From Planctomycetota bacterium (GTDB lineage: Bacteria; Planctomycetota; Phycisphaerae; Phycisphaerales; UBA1924), in the NCBI GenBank assembly GCA_014584315.1, contig JACTNA010000035.1:1-64000 (forward strand): a stretch of DNA of 64,000 nucleotides, given 5' to 3'. The notes beneath the pieces are model-generated. The model did not search any database. It saw nothing but the letters and a program-made list of their open reading frames with translations, and was not told the origin of the DNA. Position 1 is the stretch's first letter. Each line of letters starts with the position of its first letter. Shown piece by piece: positions 24,973 through 33,399 of the stretch. A program made the position numbers and the translations under genes.

Positions 24973-26082
24973 TCAATCGGGGTCGAGCACCAGTCGGAAC
25001 CCGTTGTTGTAGTAGCGGAAGGCGGGGCCGAGGCGGTTTCTGTGCGCCGACCGCAGGAACCAAGGCCCGTCGTACCACGAACCACCCCGAAGGACACGCT
25101 CGCTCCCGTTCGCGGGGCCTTGGGGGTCTGTCCTCTCGCCATGCTCGTTGACCGGGCAGTTGTCCGGCTCGTACCAGCGGTCGTCGTACCAGTCCCAGCA
25201 CCACTCCCACACGTTGCCGTGCATGTCGTGGAGGCCCCAGGCATTGGGCGCGAGGCTCCCGGCAGGCTCGGTGCGTTCGCGGTACAGCCCAGCGTCGCCG
25301 ACGCGGTACTCGAGGCTGGCCTTGAAGTTTGCCTGCTCCGACAGGATCGTTTCCCCGGTGTGGAATGGTCCGGTCGTCCCTGCTCGGCACGCGTACTCCC
25401 ACTCCGCTTCGGTCGGCAGGCGGAACCCGCGATGCTCCGGCACGCGATGCACGGAGGCGGTGCGCATCTGCCCGTCGTGGAACCGCTCGACGCCTTCCAG
25501 CCGGTAGTGCGGGCGCAGGCCGAGCCGCGGGTGCCGCGCCGCCACGGCCTCCGTGAGCCGGTTCGCGAACTCCACGGCCTCGAACCAGCCGACGGTCTGG
25601 ACCGGCTGCCGCGCATCGTCCTTGAATCGCGACGGGTTGCTCTGCATCAGCGCGATCAACTGGTCCTGCCTGACCTCCGTTGTCATCATCCAGAAGCCCC
25701 GGCCGATGCGGACCGCGTGTCTCGGGCTTTCGTCGCTCTCGCGCCCCGCTTCATCGACAGGGCTGCCCATCTCGAAGGCGCCCAGCGGAATCCACGCGAG
25801 TTCGACCTCCACACCCGGACTCAGTTCGAGTGTGAGCCGTTCGCCCGGCTGAGGCTCGACGGTCGGCGGGGCGCCCCGCTCGGGCTGGCCGCGCCCGTGG
25901 CAGGGGGCCTGCGCCGCGAAGGCCAGCAGCGCACACGCCACTGCCGGCCACGCCAGCCGCGATCGACGCGATGGATTTCGGCCGCGGAAGCGTCCGATCG
26001 GGACGATCGGGAACCGCGAGGCGGGAGAGAGCAGCGGCGCGGGTCTCGGTTGCACGATGACGCTCCTCAGAAGGCGCGGCAC
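24973..26082 (-). CDS. SUMF1/formylglycine-generating-enzyme-like exported protein, non-catalytic
   Basis: A 369-residue protein. A GTG start gives a basic N-terminus and a hydrophobic export segment at about 43-62 (LAWPAVACALLAFAAQA). The FGE-sulfatase domain covers about 85-365: WIPLGAFEMGSPVDEAGRE, RGFWMMTTEVRQDQLIALM, RLPTEAEWEYACRAGT, AWGLHDMHGNVWEWCWDWY and RVLRGGSWYDGPWFLRSAHRN. In true FGEs the final segment supplies redox cysteines; here it reads RNRLGPAFRYYNNGFRLV with none, so formylglycine formation is not expected. Planctomycetes carry many such paralogues, often fused or adjacent to kinases as here; binding or scaffolding is the likely role. Confidence 0.85.
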   Translation of the reverse strand: MPRLLRSVIVQPRPAPLLSPASRFPIVPIGRFRGRNPSRRSRLAWPAVACALLAFAAQAPCHGRGQPERGAPPTVEPQPGERLTLELSPGVEVELAWIPLGAFEMGSPVDEAGRESDESPRHAVRIGRGFWMMTTEVRQDQLIALMQSNPSRFKDDARQPVQTVGWFEAVEFANRLTEAVAARHPRLGLRPHYRLEGVERFHDGQMRTASVHRVPEHRGFRLPTEAEWEYACRAGTTGPFHTGETILSEQANFKASLEYRVGDAGLYRERTEPAGSLAPNAWGLHDMHGNVWEWCWDWYDDRWYEPDNCPVNEHGERTDPQGPANGSERVLRGGSWYDGPWFLRSAHRNRLGPAFRYYNNGFRLVLDPD

Positions 26083-26211
26083 GAAGGTCGCCGGATCATG
26101 CTATGGCGGACCCGGATGGACGCGCCCGCCGGAGACCTCCGCGTGCGCTCCGTGCCCGCGCTAGGGCGGCGCGCAGCGTGGATTGCTCCGCGCGCGCGAT
26201 CCGAGCGGATG

Positions 26212-26217
26212 TACCAT
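26212..26217 (+). promoter_or_regulatory. -10-like TACCAT 6 nt before the start at 26224
   Basis: TACCAT ends 6 nt before the chosen ATG; there is no Shine-Dalgarno. It also argues against the in-frame ATG at 26209, which would lie upstream of the -10. Confidence 0.5.
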
Positions 26218-26223
26218 CGATCC

Positions 26224-26469
26224 ATGAACCCCCTCGGCGGACCTGACTGGGTGTGGTGGCTGACGGCGGCCGTGATGGGCGCTGCGGGGGTCGGGCTCGG
26301 GGCGTGGTCGCTCTTCTGGGATCGGTCGCGGCGCGGGGGGCGTGTGCGGCTGCGGTGTCCGAAGTGCTGGTACGACGTGGCGGGCGTGCCGCGTGGGGTT
26401 GACGAGCGCGGGCGAGAGGGGTTGCGGTGCCCGGAGTGCGGCCGGTTCACGCGGCGTGAGGGGGGCTGA
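26224..26469 (+). CDS. Small membrane protein with C-terminal zinc ribbon
   Basis: An 81-residue protein with one membrane helix (WVWWLTAAVMGAAGVGLGAW, about 9-28), a basic stretch (DRSRRGGRVRLR), and a rubredoxin-like zinc ribbon: RCPKCWYDVAG and RCPECGRFT, two CPxC knuckles about 25 residues apart. The CPKCWYD...LRCPECG arrangement is frequent in small planctomycete membrane proteins of unknown role. The stop TGA overlaps the presumed CTG start of the next gene. Confidence 0.78.
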   Translation: MNPLGGPDWVWWLTAAVMGAAGVGLGAWSLFWDRSRRGGRVRLRCPKCWYDVAGVPRGVDERGREGLRCPECGRFTRREGG

Positions 26470-27533
26470 AGAGGACGAGGCGGAGGTGGGGGTGGGCTGC
26501 GCTGGCGGCGGCGATCTGCGTCTCGGCGTTGGGGGCGATGGTGGTGCGCGAGTCGAACCGGGTCGGTTGGACGGGTGTTGCGCCGACGACGCTGGTGATC
26601 GCGATGCTGCCGCGAGCGGGAGAGGAGATGTCGATTGACTCGGCGACCGGACAGTTCGTGGAGTCACCGTGGTCGGTCGAGATGGAGCAGCGGGTTCGAA
26701 ACGGGGGCCTTCCTGACTGGCAGTGGCGCTGGGCGTTGTCGAGAACACGAGTCGTGCAGGTTCGGCGGCGATTGCCGGAAGGTGAGCCTGCGCTCGTGCG
26801 AATTTCGCGGCCAATGTGGCTAGGGACCGAACTCCGGTTGCGAGCGCACATCGAAGATGAGCGCGTTGCGCCGATCTGGACTGACGCTTTGTCGCCGATG
26901 CAGGCTCCCTGGAGCCGCACTGCGCTGCCGTGGCACGAAATGACCGCTCCGTTGTCCGATGCCCGTCGGCACACGCTACGAGTGAACCTGCGCGTACAGC
27001 CGTTCGTCGACTGGCCGATGCCCCCGGTGGAGACGGCGTGGGACGGCACGTTTCGATACCCGATCGTGCGCGTGAGCAGCGCCGCGGAGGCGTTGCGGGC
27101 GGCTCGCGGTGAGAGTTTGGAAAGGGCTGCAATGCGGGCCATGCAGGTCTGCGTCAGCGTGCGAGATCGGATCGAGCCGGAGGAGCAGCAGGTGCGGTTG
27201 ACGTGCGTTGCCGACCTGAGCGTGCTCGGTCCTCATCGTGGCGTGGCGTTTGGCTTCGTTGCGGACCTGCTGTGCGACGGCGTCGCCGTTGCGTCGTTCA
27301 CGCTCGACGACAGGCCGTTGTTGGTGGCCCGGCAACTGGCTTTCGGAGGCAGCACGAACATCCGTCACGACGGCGCGGCGATCAGCGAGGATCCGTCGCG
27401 CTGGTCCGTGCGCATCCGGGGGGACGCGCGGGCTTCGCTGCGCTGGGTGGACTGCGACCGCTTCTGGGCGGGGGAGTTCATCGTGCCGATGGACAAATTG
27501 CTGATACCGTCTGGCGTCGGTAGCACACGATGA
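26466..27533 (+). CDS. Hypothetical exported or membrane-anchored protein, probable CTG start
   Basis: No family recognised. The first ATG in frame is at 26529, but the frame is open back to 26466 and the extra codons translate to KRTRRRWGWAALAAAICVSA, a typical basic-plus-hydrophobic membrane anchor that continues into LGAMVV. Apart from CTG at 26466 the only alternative start is TTG at 26520, which would lose the anchor. With CTG the start overlaps the upstream TGA (CTGA). The rest (about 335 residues) is soluble, mostly beta with repeated Trp/Pro-rich segments (RISRPMWLGTELRLRAHIED, VDCDRFWAGEFIVPMDKLL). Base composition is slightly less GC-rich than the neighbours. It forms a two-gene unit with the zinc-ribbon protein. 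Confidence 0.65.
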   Translation: MKRTRRRWGWAALAAAICVSALGAMVVRESNRVGWTGVAPTTLVIAMLPRAGEEMSIDSATGQFVESPWSVEMEQRVRNGGLPDWQWRWALSRTRVVQVRRRLPEGEPALVRISRPMWLGTELRLRAHIEDERVAPIWTDALSPMQAPWSRTALPWHEMTAPLSDARRHTLRVNLRVQPFVDWPMPPVETAWDGTFRYPIVRVSSAAEALRAARGESLERAAMRAMQVCVSVRDRIEPEEQQVRLTCVADLSVLGPHRGVAFGFVADLLCDGVAVASFTLDDRPLLVARQLAFGGSTNIRHDGAAISEDPSRWSVRIRGDARASLRWVDCDRFWAGEFIVPMDKLLIPSGVGSTR

Positions 27534-27558
27534 CGGCAACAACCCTGCCGCAGACACA

Positions 27559-27577
27559 GAGCGTGCGGCCGACGCTC
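27559..27577. terminator. Hairpin between convergent genes
   Basis: GAGCGT (27559-27564) pairs with ACGCTC (27572-27577) around a 7-nt loop, 26 nt after the plus-strand stop and touching the minus-strand stop of hicA. Possible bidirectional terminator. Confidence 0.4.
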
Positions 27578-27815
27578 AGGAACGTTCGTATGCCCGCAGG
27601 AAATCGTCTCGCGGTATGCCCGCCTGCGTACAGATGGCGCGCAGCGTCGAGCCTTTGATGCGTGGGTGGTTCGGCATCGTCAGTGGGGTGCGCGTGCCGT
27701 CCGGGTTCTCACGCACCATGGCGACATGCTCCCGCTCGCGGATCACGCCGAACCCCAGCGCCTCGAGCGCTTTCACCACACGCTGCTTCGGAGCATCGAC
27801 GGGAAACTTCGACAA
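27576..27815 (-). CDS. hicA: HicA-family mRNA interferase toxin
   Basis: A 79-residue dsRBD-like toxin that cleaves mRNA during translation. The fold landmarks are the helix QRVVKALEALGFGVIRERE, the strand with the catalytic His (REREHVAMV), and the TPLTMPNHPRIKGSTLRAI segment, where the family usually has vPxH..lk.gtLr.il. The start is TTG directly after the TGA of hicB, with GAGGTGG upstream. The antitoxin gene comes first, the reverse of the Escherichia coli order. Length is normal. Confidence 0.88.
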   Translation of the reverse strand: MSKFPVDAPKQRVVKALEALGFGVIREREHVAMVRENPDGTRTPLTMPNHPRIKGSTLRAICTQAGIPRDDFLRAYERS

Positions 27816-28040
27816 TCAGGCCACCTCAGCCTCGCCGAGGAAGACATCGAGAACCGCGTCCTCGATCGCGCCGCCCTCGTCCCCGAATGTTTCGAGGTGA
27901 AATCGGATCGCGGATTTCACGTCGGCGAGCGCTGCCTCGTAGGTATCACCCTGCCCGACGACGACGCCCTTCAGGCCCACGGGATACGCCACGTAGCCGT
28001 CTGAGTGCTTCTCGATGATGACTTTGAAGACGCGCTTCAT
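27816..28040 (-). CDS. hicB: HicB-family antitoxin
   Basis: A 74-residue partial-RNase-H-like antitoxin: VFKVIIEKHSDGYVAYPVGLKGVVVGQGDTYEEA-type core (here TYEAALADVKSAIRFHLETFG) with a C-terminal acidic tail (IEDAVLDVFLGEAEVA). It lacks a DNA-binding HTH or ribbon-helix-helix domain, as in the short HicB class. It neutralises the adjacent HicA by direct binding. The ATG at 28040 has GAGAG upstream; the frame stays open another 26 codons but those look non-coding. No nucleotides separate its stop from the hicA start. Confidence 0.88.
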   Translation of the reverse strand: MKRVFKVIIEKHSDGYVAYPVGLKGVVVGQGDTYEAALADVKSAIRFHLETFGDEGGAIEDAVLDVFLGEAEVA

Positions 28041-28133
28041 CGGGTTTCTCTCGCGGGGTCGGAGGCGCCGGCTGGTGTGTGCATGGCACTCGCTTGCGCT
28101 TCGTGCTCTGTCGCGCATCGTGCTACGTCACAC

Positions 28134-29246
28134 TCACGCCACCGTGACGGTCTCGTCGAGGTAGACGTCCTGGATGGCGTTGAGGAGTTTCACGCCGTCC
28201 TTCATGGGGCGTTGGAAGGCCTTGCGCCCCGAGATCAGGCCCATGCCGCCGGCGCGTTTGTTGATGACGGCGGTGCGAACGGCGTCGGCGAGGTCGCTGG
28301 CGCCCTTGCTGTCGCCGCCGGAGTTGATGAGGGGGATGCGGCCCATGTAGTTGTTGATGACCTGGTATCGGCAGAGGTCGATGGGGTGCCCGCCGCGGCC
28401 GGACTCGTCGGAGCCGCTGAGTCTGGTGTAGACCTCCTTGCGGAACTTGCCGTAGGAGGAGTCGCCGGTGTTCAGGGCCGCGTAGCCGCCGTTGTTGGTG
28501 GGGAGCTTCTGCTTGATGATATCGGCCTGGATGGTCGCGCCGAGGTGGTTGGCCTGGCCGGTGAGGTCGGCCGCGGCGTGGTAGTCGGTGGAGCCGACCT
28601 TGAAGGCGGGGTTGCGGGTGTAGCACCACAGCACGGTGACGAGGCCGTAGTCGTGCGCCTCGGCGAACGTGTCGGCGACGTACTGGATCTGCTCGCCGGA
28701 CTCGGGGGAGCCGAAGTAGATGGTCGCGCCGACGGCGACGGCCCCCATCTCGAAGCACTGGCGGATGGTGCCGAAGGGGAGTTGGTTGAACTGGTTGGGG
28801 TAGGTGAGCAGTTCGTTGTGGTTGAACTTGACGAGGAAGGGGATCTTGTGGGCGTATTTTCGGGCGACCGCGCCGAGCACGCCGAAGGTGCTGGCGACGG
28901 CGTTGCACCCGCCCTCGATGGCGAGGCGCACGATGTTCTCGGGATCGAAGTACTCGGGGTTCGGGGCGAAGGACGCGCCGGCCGAGTGCTCGACGCCCTG
29001 GTCAACGGGGAGGATCGAGACGAAGCCGGTGCCGGCGAGGCGGCCCGTGTTCAGGATGAGCGAGTAGTTGCGCAGCGTGGCGGGCTTGCGGTCGGTGTGG
29101 ACGGCGACGCGGTCGATGAAGTCCGGCCCCGGCAGGTGCAGCGCGGAGGCGGGGATGGTGTTGCAGCGGTGGTTGAGCAGGCTGTCGGCGTCGGGGCCGA
29201 GCAGCGAACGGAAGTCGGTGGCCGGAGTCGCGGCGAGTGTGGTCAT
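28134..29246 (-). CDS. fbaB: Class I fructose-bisphosphate aldolase (FbaB/DhnA type)
   Basis: A 370-residue Schiff-base aldolase that interconverts fructose 1,6-bisphosphate with dihydroxyacetone phosphate and glyceraldehyde 3-phosphate. Signature segments are [76 protein letters not shown] and the phosphate-binding [10 protein letters not shown] near the C-terminus. It is close to the bacterial FbaB branch (about 350 residues). AGGAGCC precedes the start and a TATGAT lies 30 nt upstream. It is a single gene, separated from the hydrolase gene by 66 nt. Confidence 0.92.
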   Translation of the reverse strand: MTTLAATPATDFRSLLGPDADSLLNHRCNTIPASALHLPGPDFIDRVAVHTDRKPATLRNYSLILNTGRLAGTGFVSILPVDQGVEHSAGASFAPNPEYFDPENIVRLAIEGGCNAVASTFGVLGAVARKYAHKIPFLVKFNHNELLTYPNQFNQLPFGTIRQCFEMGAVAVGATIYFGSPESGEQIQYVADTFAEAHDYGLVTVLWCYTRNPAFKVGSTDYHAAADLTGQANHLGATIQADIIKQKLPTNNGGYAALNTGDSSYGKFRKEVYTRLSGSDESGRGGHPIDLCRYQVINNYMGRIPLINSGGDSKGASDLADAVRTAVINKRAGGMGLISGRKAFQRPMKDGVKLLNAIQDVYLDETVTVA

Positions 29247-29312
29247 GGCTGGCTCCTCGTTCTCGGGCGATCATAGCCGTGGAGCCTGAGGAGCCGGGGC
29301 CGCCGCGCGGGG

Positions 29313-29996
29313 CTAGGAGAGCCGCCAAGGCTCGCCGGGCGTGAGTTCGCGCACGGTGATGCCCGACGGCGCGAAGCCCTTGCAGTCCTGGCGCAGCAGG
29401 CCGAAGGTCTTGTAGTGGATGGGGATGGCGACGGGCGCGCCGATGAGTTCGGCGGCGCGGGCGGCGAGTTCGGGGCCCATGGTGAAGCGGTCGCCGACGG
29501 GGATCATCGCGGCGTCGGGCCTGTAGATCTCGCCGAGGAGCTTCATGTCGGAGAAGAGGCCCGTGTCGCCGCAGTGGTAGACGGTCTTGCCGCCGAGGCG
29601 GACGACAACGCCCATGGGCTGGCCCAGGTAGCGGCCGTTGACGGAGGACGAGTGGAAGGCCTGCGTGAAGGCGACCCACCCCCACTTCGCGTCGATGCGG
29701 CCTCCGGCGTTGCCCGGCTCGGTGTGCTTGACGCCCTGCTCGGTGAGGAGTTCGTGGAGTTCCCAGGAGCAGTAGACGGTCGCCCCGGTGCGTGTGGCGA
29801 TGGCGGCGGTGTCGCCGAGGTGGTCGGCGTGGCCGTGCGTGAGGCAGATGGCGTTGACCTGGATGTCATCGGCGCGGAGGCCCGGCGTGTTCGGCGCGAG
29901 CGGGTTGCCGGTGATGAATGGATCGATGGCGACGCGGTGCGTGCCATCGTCGAGGACGAACGCGGAGTGCCCGAGATAGGTGATGCTGACGGCCAT
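29313..29996 (-). CDS. UPF0173 metallo-beta-lactamase-fold hydrolase
   Basis: A 227-residue MBL-fold protein of the UPF0173/YtkL group. Metal site: THGHADHLGDT (HxHxDH, about 55-65), His in QAFHSSS, Asp in YHCGDTGLFSD, and a terminal His in VAIPIHYKTFG. Members are annotated as metal-dependent hydrolases with unknown natural substrate. A TATACT ends 5 nt before the ATG (reverse strand), with no Shine-Dalgarno, so the mRNA is probably leaderless. Length is normal for the family. Confidence 0.9.
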   Translation of the reverse strand: MAVSITYLGHSAFVLDDGTHRVAIDPFITGNPLAPNTPGLRADDIQVNAICLTHGHADHLGDTAAIATRTGATVYCSWELHELLTEQGVKHTEPGNAGGRIDAKWGWVAFTQAFHSSSVNGRYLGQPMGVVVRLGGKTVYHCGDTGLFSDMKLLGEIYRPDAAMIPVGDRFTMGPELAARAAELIGAPVAIPIHYKTFGLLRQDCKGFAPSGITVRELTPGEPWRLS

Positions 29997-30001
29997 GCCC
30001 G

Positions 30002-30007
30002 AGTATA
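30002..30007 (-). promoter_or_regulatory. -10 TATACT 5 nt before the start at 29996
   Basis: On the minus strand the sequence reads TATACT-CGGGC-ATG. The hexamer differs from the TATAAT consensus at one position, and no Shine-Dalgarno is present. It is one of the clearest leaderless-type starts in the window. Confidence 0.65.
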
Positions 30008-30070
30008 CCGCGCGCTCTTCTTCCGCTCCCTCGCGGGCGGTGAGGCTCCTCCCGGATGAGGACGAGCGCC

Positions 30071-31114
30071 CTACGCGATCCGTTCGCTCTTCAGTTCCCG
30101 GCTCATCAGGCGGGCGATGGCCTCGATCGGGTCCATCCCCTCGAAGAGCACCGCGTGGACGCTCGCCGTGATCGGCATGTCCACGCGGAACTTGCGGGCG
30201 AGGTCGTTGACGGAGCGGGTGGTGGCCACGCCCTCGACGACGAACGGGCGCGAGGCGAGATAGTCGTCGAGGCGTGCGCCGCGTCCGAGCGCCTCGCCGC
30301 ACGAGCGGTTGCGTCCCTCGGGGCTGAAGCAACTGGTGGCGAGGTCGCCCACGCCGGCGATGCCGAAGAAGGTGTCGGGGGTCGCGCCCATCGCCGCGCC
30401 GAGCCGGGCGATCTCGGCCAGCCCGCGGGCGAGGAGCGCGCTCTTGGCGTTGTACCCGGCCTGAAGCCCGTCGAGGATGCCCGCCGCGATGGCGATGACG
30501 TTCTTCGTCGCGCCCGCCAGTTCCACGCCCAGCACGTCCGGGTTCGTGTACACGCGCAGCCAACTCGTCGAGAAGGTGCGCTGCACATCGGCGGCGAAGT
30601 CGGGGTCGTCGCTCGCCGCGATCATCGTCGCCGGCAGGCAGCGGGCCAGTTCCGGCGCGATCGTCGGCCCGCTCAGCGCGGCCAGGCGACGCGGGCGCGA
30701 GTCCGGGTCGTCCCGCAGCGCGTCGGCCAGGATCTGCGTCGGTCGCAGCAGCGTCTCGTTCTCGATCCCCTTGGCGACCGACACCACCGCCGCGCCGCGC
30801 GGCACGTGCCGGCGCAACCGCTCCCACACCGAGCGCGTGAACTGCACCGGGATCGCCGAGACGATCAGGTCGGCCCCCTCCAGCGCCTCGTCATCGCGCA
30901 GGCAGACGCGCACCGAGTCCGGCAGCGTGAACCCGGGCAGGCGGTGCGAGCGCCGGGTCTGCGTGAGCGCGCCCGCCTCGTCCGGGCTGTGCCCCCACAG
31001 GCGGATGTCGGCCCGGGGGGCGCGCGACGCGGCGTCCGGCGTCGAGAGGATGCCGGCGCACACCAGGCCCATCTGTCCGAGGCCGAGGACCGTCACTCGG
31101 GCTGGACTGGGCAC
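30071..31114 (-). CDS. gpsA: NAD(P)H-dependent glycerol-3-phosphate dehydrogenase
   Basis: A 347-residue enzyme that reduces dihydroxyacetone phosphate to sn-glycerol 3-phosphate for phospholipid synthesis. Nucleotide-binding motif VTVLGLGQMGLVCAG is at the N-terminus, then LPGFTLPDSVRV, LIVSAIPVQFTRSV, SVAKGIENETL, LSGPTIAPELA, the catalytic Lys in ELAGATKNVIAIAAG, and GVGDLATSCFSPEGRNRSCG, all family hallmarks. The GTG at 31114 is preferred because GGAG lies 6 nt upstream; the frame extends further but without conserved sequence. It follows the aldolase and UPF0173 genes on the same strand but with its own leader. Confidence 0.92.
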   Translation of the reverse strand: MPSPARVTVLGLGQMGLVCAGILSTPDAASRAPRADIRLWGHSPDEAGALTQTRRSHRLPGFTLPDSVRVCLRDDEALEGADLIVSAIPVQFTRSVWERLRRHVPRGAAVVSVAKGIENETLLRPTQILADALRDDPDSRPRRLAALSGPTIAPELARCLPATMIAASDDPDFAADVQRTFSTSWLRVYTNPDVLGVELAGATKNVIAIAAGILDGLQAGYNAKSALLARGLAEIARLGAAMGATPDTFFGIAGVGDLATSCFSPEGRNRSCGEALGRGARLDDYLASRPFVVEGVATTRSVNDLARKFRVDMPITASVHAVLFEGMDPIEAIARLMSRELKSERIA

Positions 31115-31277
31115 GGGGGTCTCCGTCGGCGGGGCTGAACCCGGGGGGCGTGGTGCCCGTACCCTATCCGACCGCGCGTGGGGGCGGGGGGTAGGATTGC
31201 CCCTTCGCGGGCTGGCCGCCGCTTCTGGCGGGCAGCCGACCACCCGCTCACGACCCGACCATCCGGGAGCACGGCGC

Positions 31278-33338
31278 ATGGCCTCGACCGCACACAGTCA
31301 TTCGCACGACCACGGGCACCACCATCACGACGACGACAAGCGCGGCCGCATGGTGGCGTGCTCGCACGGCGAGGAGACGAGCGAGCGGCACATCCTGCTC
31401 TACCTGGTGGGGGGGATGCTGCTGGTGGCAACGCTGCTCGCCAAGTGGCTCGACGTGACCGACCCGGCCGTCGCCCAGATCCCGGCCGTCATCGCCTCGA
31501 TCATGCTGGCGATCCCGCTCTGCCGCGAGGGCTGGCGTGAGATCAGCGAGCGGCGGGCCTCGTCGTCCACGCTCGCGGCCATCGCGATCCTCGCGGCCAT
31601 CGCCGTCGGCGACTTCGTGACCGCGGGCGGGCTGGCGTTCATCCTGCTCGTCGCGGACGCGATCCTGCGCCGCACCGCGTTCGGGGCGCAGCGGGCGATC
31701 GCCGAACTCGTCGCGCTCACGCCCGACGTCGCGAGGCTGGTCGAGGACGGCTCGGAGCGGGAGGTCTCGCTCGGCGTGGTGAAGGTCGGCGACGTGGTCC
31801 GCGTCCGCCCCGGTGAGAACCTGCCGGTCGACGGCGTGGTCGTCAGCGGGCGATCCACCATCAACCAGGCCTCGCTCACCGGCGAGGCGGTGCCCGTCGA
31901 GGTGCAGGCCGGCGAGCCGGTCTACGCCGGCACCACGAACCTCACCGGCATCATCGACCTGCGCGTCACGCAGGTGGGCGAGGAGACGGCCATCGGCAAG
32001 GTGAGCCAGTTGATCCGCGCCGCCGAGGAGACCCGCTCGCCCCGCCAGGCGCTGATCGAGCAGGTGGCGCGGTTCTTCGTGCCGGTGGCGATCTCGGTGG
32101 CGTTCGTGGTGTGGTTCGTGATGAGCCAGAACGCCGACCTGCGACCCGACGCGACGCGCACGGCGATCACCGTGCTCATCGTCTGCTGCCCGGCGGCGTT
32201 GCTGCTCTCCAGCCCCAGCGCGATGGTGGCGGCGTTCGCGGCCGCGGCGCGCCTCGGCGTCATGATCAAGCAGCCCTCCTTCCTCGAGGCCTCGTCGAAC
32301 GTGGACGCCGTCGTCATGGACAAGACCGGCACCATCACCACCGGGCGATTCGAGGTCGCGCGCCTCGCCCCCGCGCCGGGCGTCGAAGGCGCGGACCTGC
32401 TCGCCGCGGCCGCCAACGGCGAGCAGCACTCGAACCACCCGCTCGCCCAGTCCATCCTGCGCACGGCCCGGGCGGCGAAGATCACGCCCGACGGGTCGCA
32501 GGACTACGAGGAGATCCACGGGCGGGGCGTGCGGGCGCGCACCAGCCTGGGCGAACTCTGCGTCGGGCGGGCCACTTGGCTGCGCGAACTCAACCCCGCC
32601 ATCGCCCCGCAGGTCGAGGCCGTCGAGCAGCGCATCGAGGGCATGACCGGCGTGCACGTCATGCGCGAAGGCAAGTACCTCGGCGCGGTCGGGCTGGAGG
32701 ACAAGATCAAGCCGGGCACGGCGGGCGTGGTCAGCAAACTGCGCGAACTGGGCGTGCGCACCGTGGCGATCTTCACCGGCGACCGGCTGTCGGTGGCGAA
32801 GCGCGTCGGGCAGGCCGTCGGCGTGGACGCGATCGAGGCCGAGTGCCACCCGGAGGAGAAGCACGAGCAGATCCGCCAGATGGTGGCGTCCGGGATGCGG
32901 ACGATGATGGTGGGCGACGGGATCAACGACGGGCCGTCGCTGGCGGCCGCGGACGTTGGCGTGGCGATGGGGCTGTCCGGCTCGGACATCGCCACGAACT
33001 CGGCGGGCGTCGCGCTGATGACGGACGAACTGAACCGGGTGCCGTTCCTGATCGAACTCGCCCGCAAGACGCGCGTCATCATCGCGCAGAACATCGCGGC
33101 GTCGATCGTGATCGTGCTGATCGGGCTTGCGCTGGCGGCGACGGGCCGGCTCGAGGTCTGGCTGGCGGGCCTGTACCACTTCGCGGGCGAGATCTTCGTG
33201 CTCGCCAACTCGTTCCGGCTCTTCCGCTTCGGTGAGAACTTCACGGAGGCGGAGGAGTCGAAGCAGGCCGCGGGGCCGGCGTGGCAGCGCCGCGCCGCGA
33301 GCGTGCGCGGGCTGTCGGCCGAGGCGCCGGGGGCCTAG
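31278..33338 (+). CDS. P1B-type heavy-metal ATPase, CPA variant with His-rich N-terminus
   Basis: A 686-residue pump. The N-terminus is a His/Asp-rich tail (HSHSHDHGHHHHDDDK) in place of a CxxC metal-binding domain. Membrane helices flank an actuator domain with SLTGEAVPVEV. The ion-path motif reads VCCPAALLLSSPSA: the usual CPC/SPC is CPA, preceded by a Cys. Phosphorylation site is VVMDKTGTITTG, then HSNHPLAQSI (the HP of P1B pumps), FTGDRLSVAKRVGQAVGVD and MMVGDGINDGPSLAAADVGVAMG. The C-terminal helix has YHFAGEIFVLANSFRLFRF. His-rich tails point to Zn2+, Co2+ or Ni2+. TAGGAT at 31192-31197 is a possible -10. Metal identity is inference. Confidence 0.88.
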   Translation: MASTAHSHSHDHGHHHHDDDKRGRMVACSHGEETSERHILLYLVGGMLLVATLLAKWLDVTDPAVAQIPAVIASIMLAIPLCREGWREISERRASSSTLAAIAILAAIAVGDFVTAGGLAFILLVADAILRRTAFGAQRAIAELVALTPDVARLVEDGSEREVSLGVVKVGDVVRVRPGENLPVDGVVVSGRSTINQASLTGEAVPVEVQAGEPVYAGTTNLTGIIDLRVTQVGEETAIGKVSQLIRAAEETRSPRQALIEQVARFFVPVAISVAFVVWFVMSQNADLRPDATRTAITVLIVCCPAALLLSSPSAMVAAFAAAARLGVMIKQPSFLEASSNVDAVVMDKTGTITTGRFEVARLAPAPGVEGADLLAAAANGEQHSNHPLAQSILRTARAAKITPDGSQDYEEIHGRGVRARTSLGELCVGRATWLRELNPAIAPQVEAVEQRIEGMTGVHVMREGKYLGAVGLEDKIKPGTAGVVSKLRELGVRTVAIFTGDRLSVAKRVGQAVGVDAIEAECHPEEKHEQIRQMVASGMRTMMVGDGINDGPSLAAADVGVAMGLSGSDIATNSAGVALMTDELNRVPFLIELARKTRVIIAQNIAASIVIVLIGLALAATGRLEVWLAGLYHFAGEIFVLANSFRLFRFGENFTEAEESKQAAGPAWQRRAASVRGLSAEAPGA

Positions 33339-33399
33339 GCCGACGCGGGTAGCCGGAAGCGGTTTATGAAGCACAGCGCGCGGAGCGGCCTTCGCTCGC

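Noticed and set aside
25042..26208. Long plus-strand frame leading into the zinc-ribbon protein
   Set aside because: It is antisense to the SUMF1-like gene; the real product begins at 26224 after a TACCAT.
30477..31277. Upstream extension of the P1B ATPase frame to 30477
   Set aside because: The added residues are antisense to gpsA and show no conserved feature; the His-rich start at 31278 is natural.
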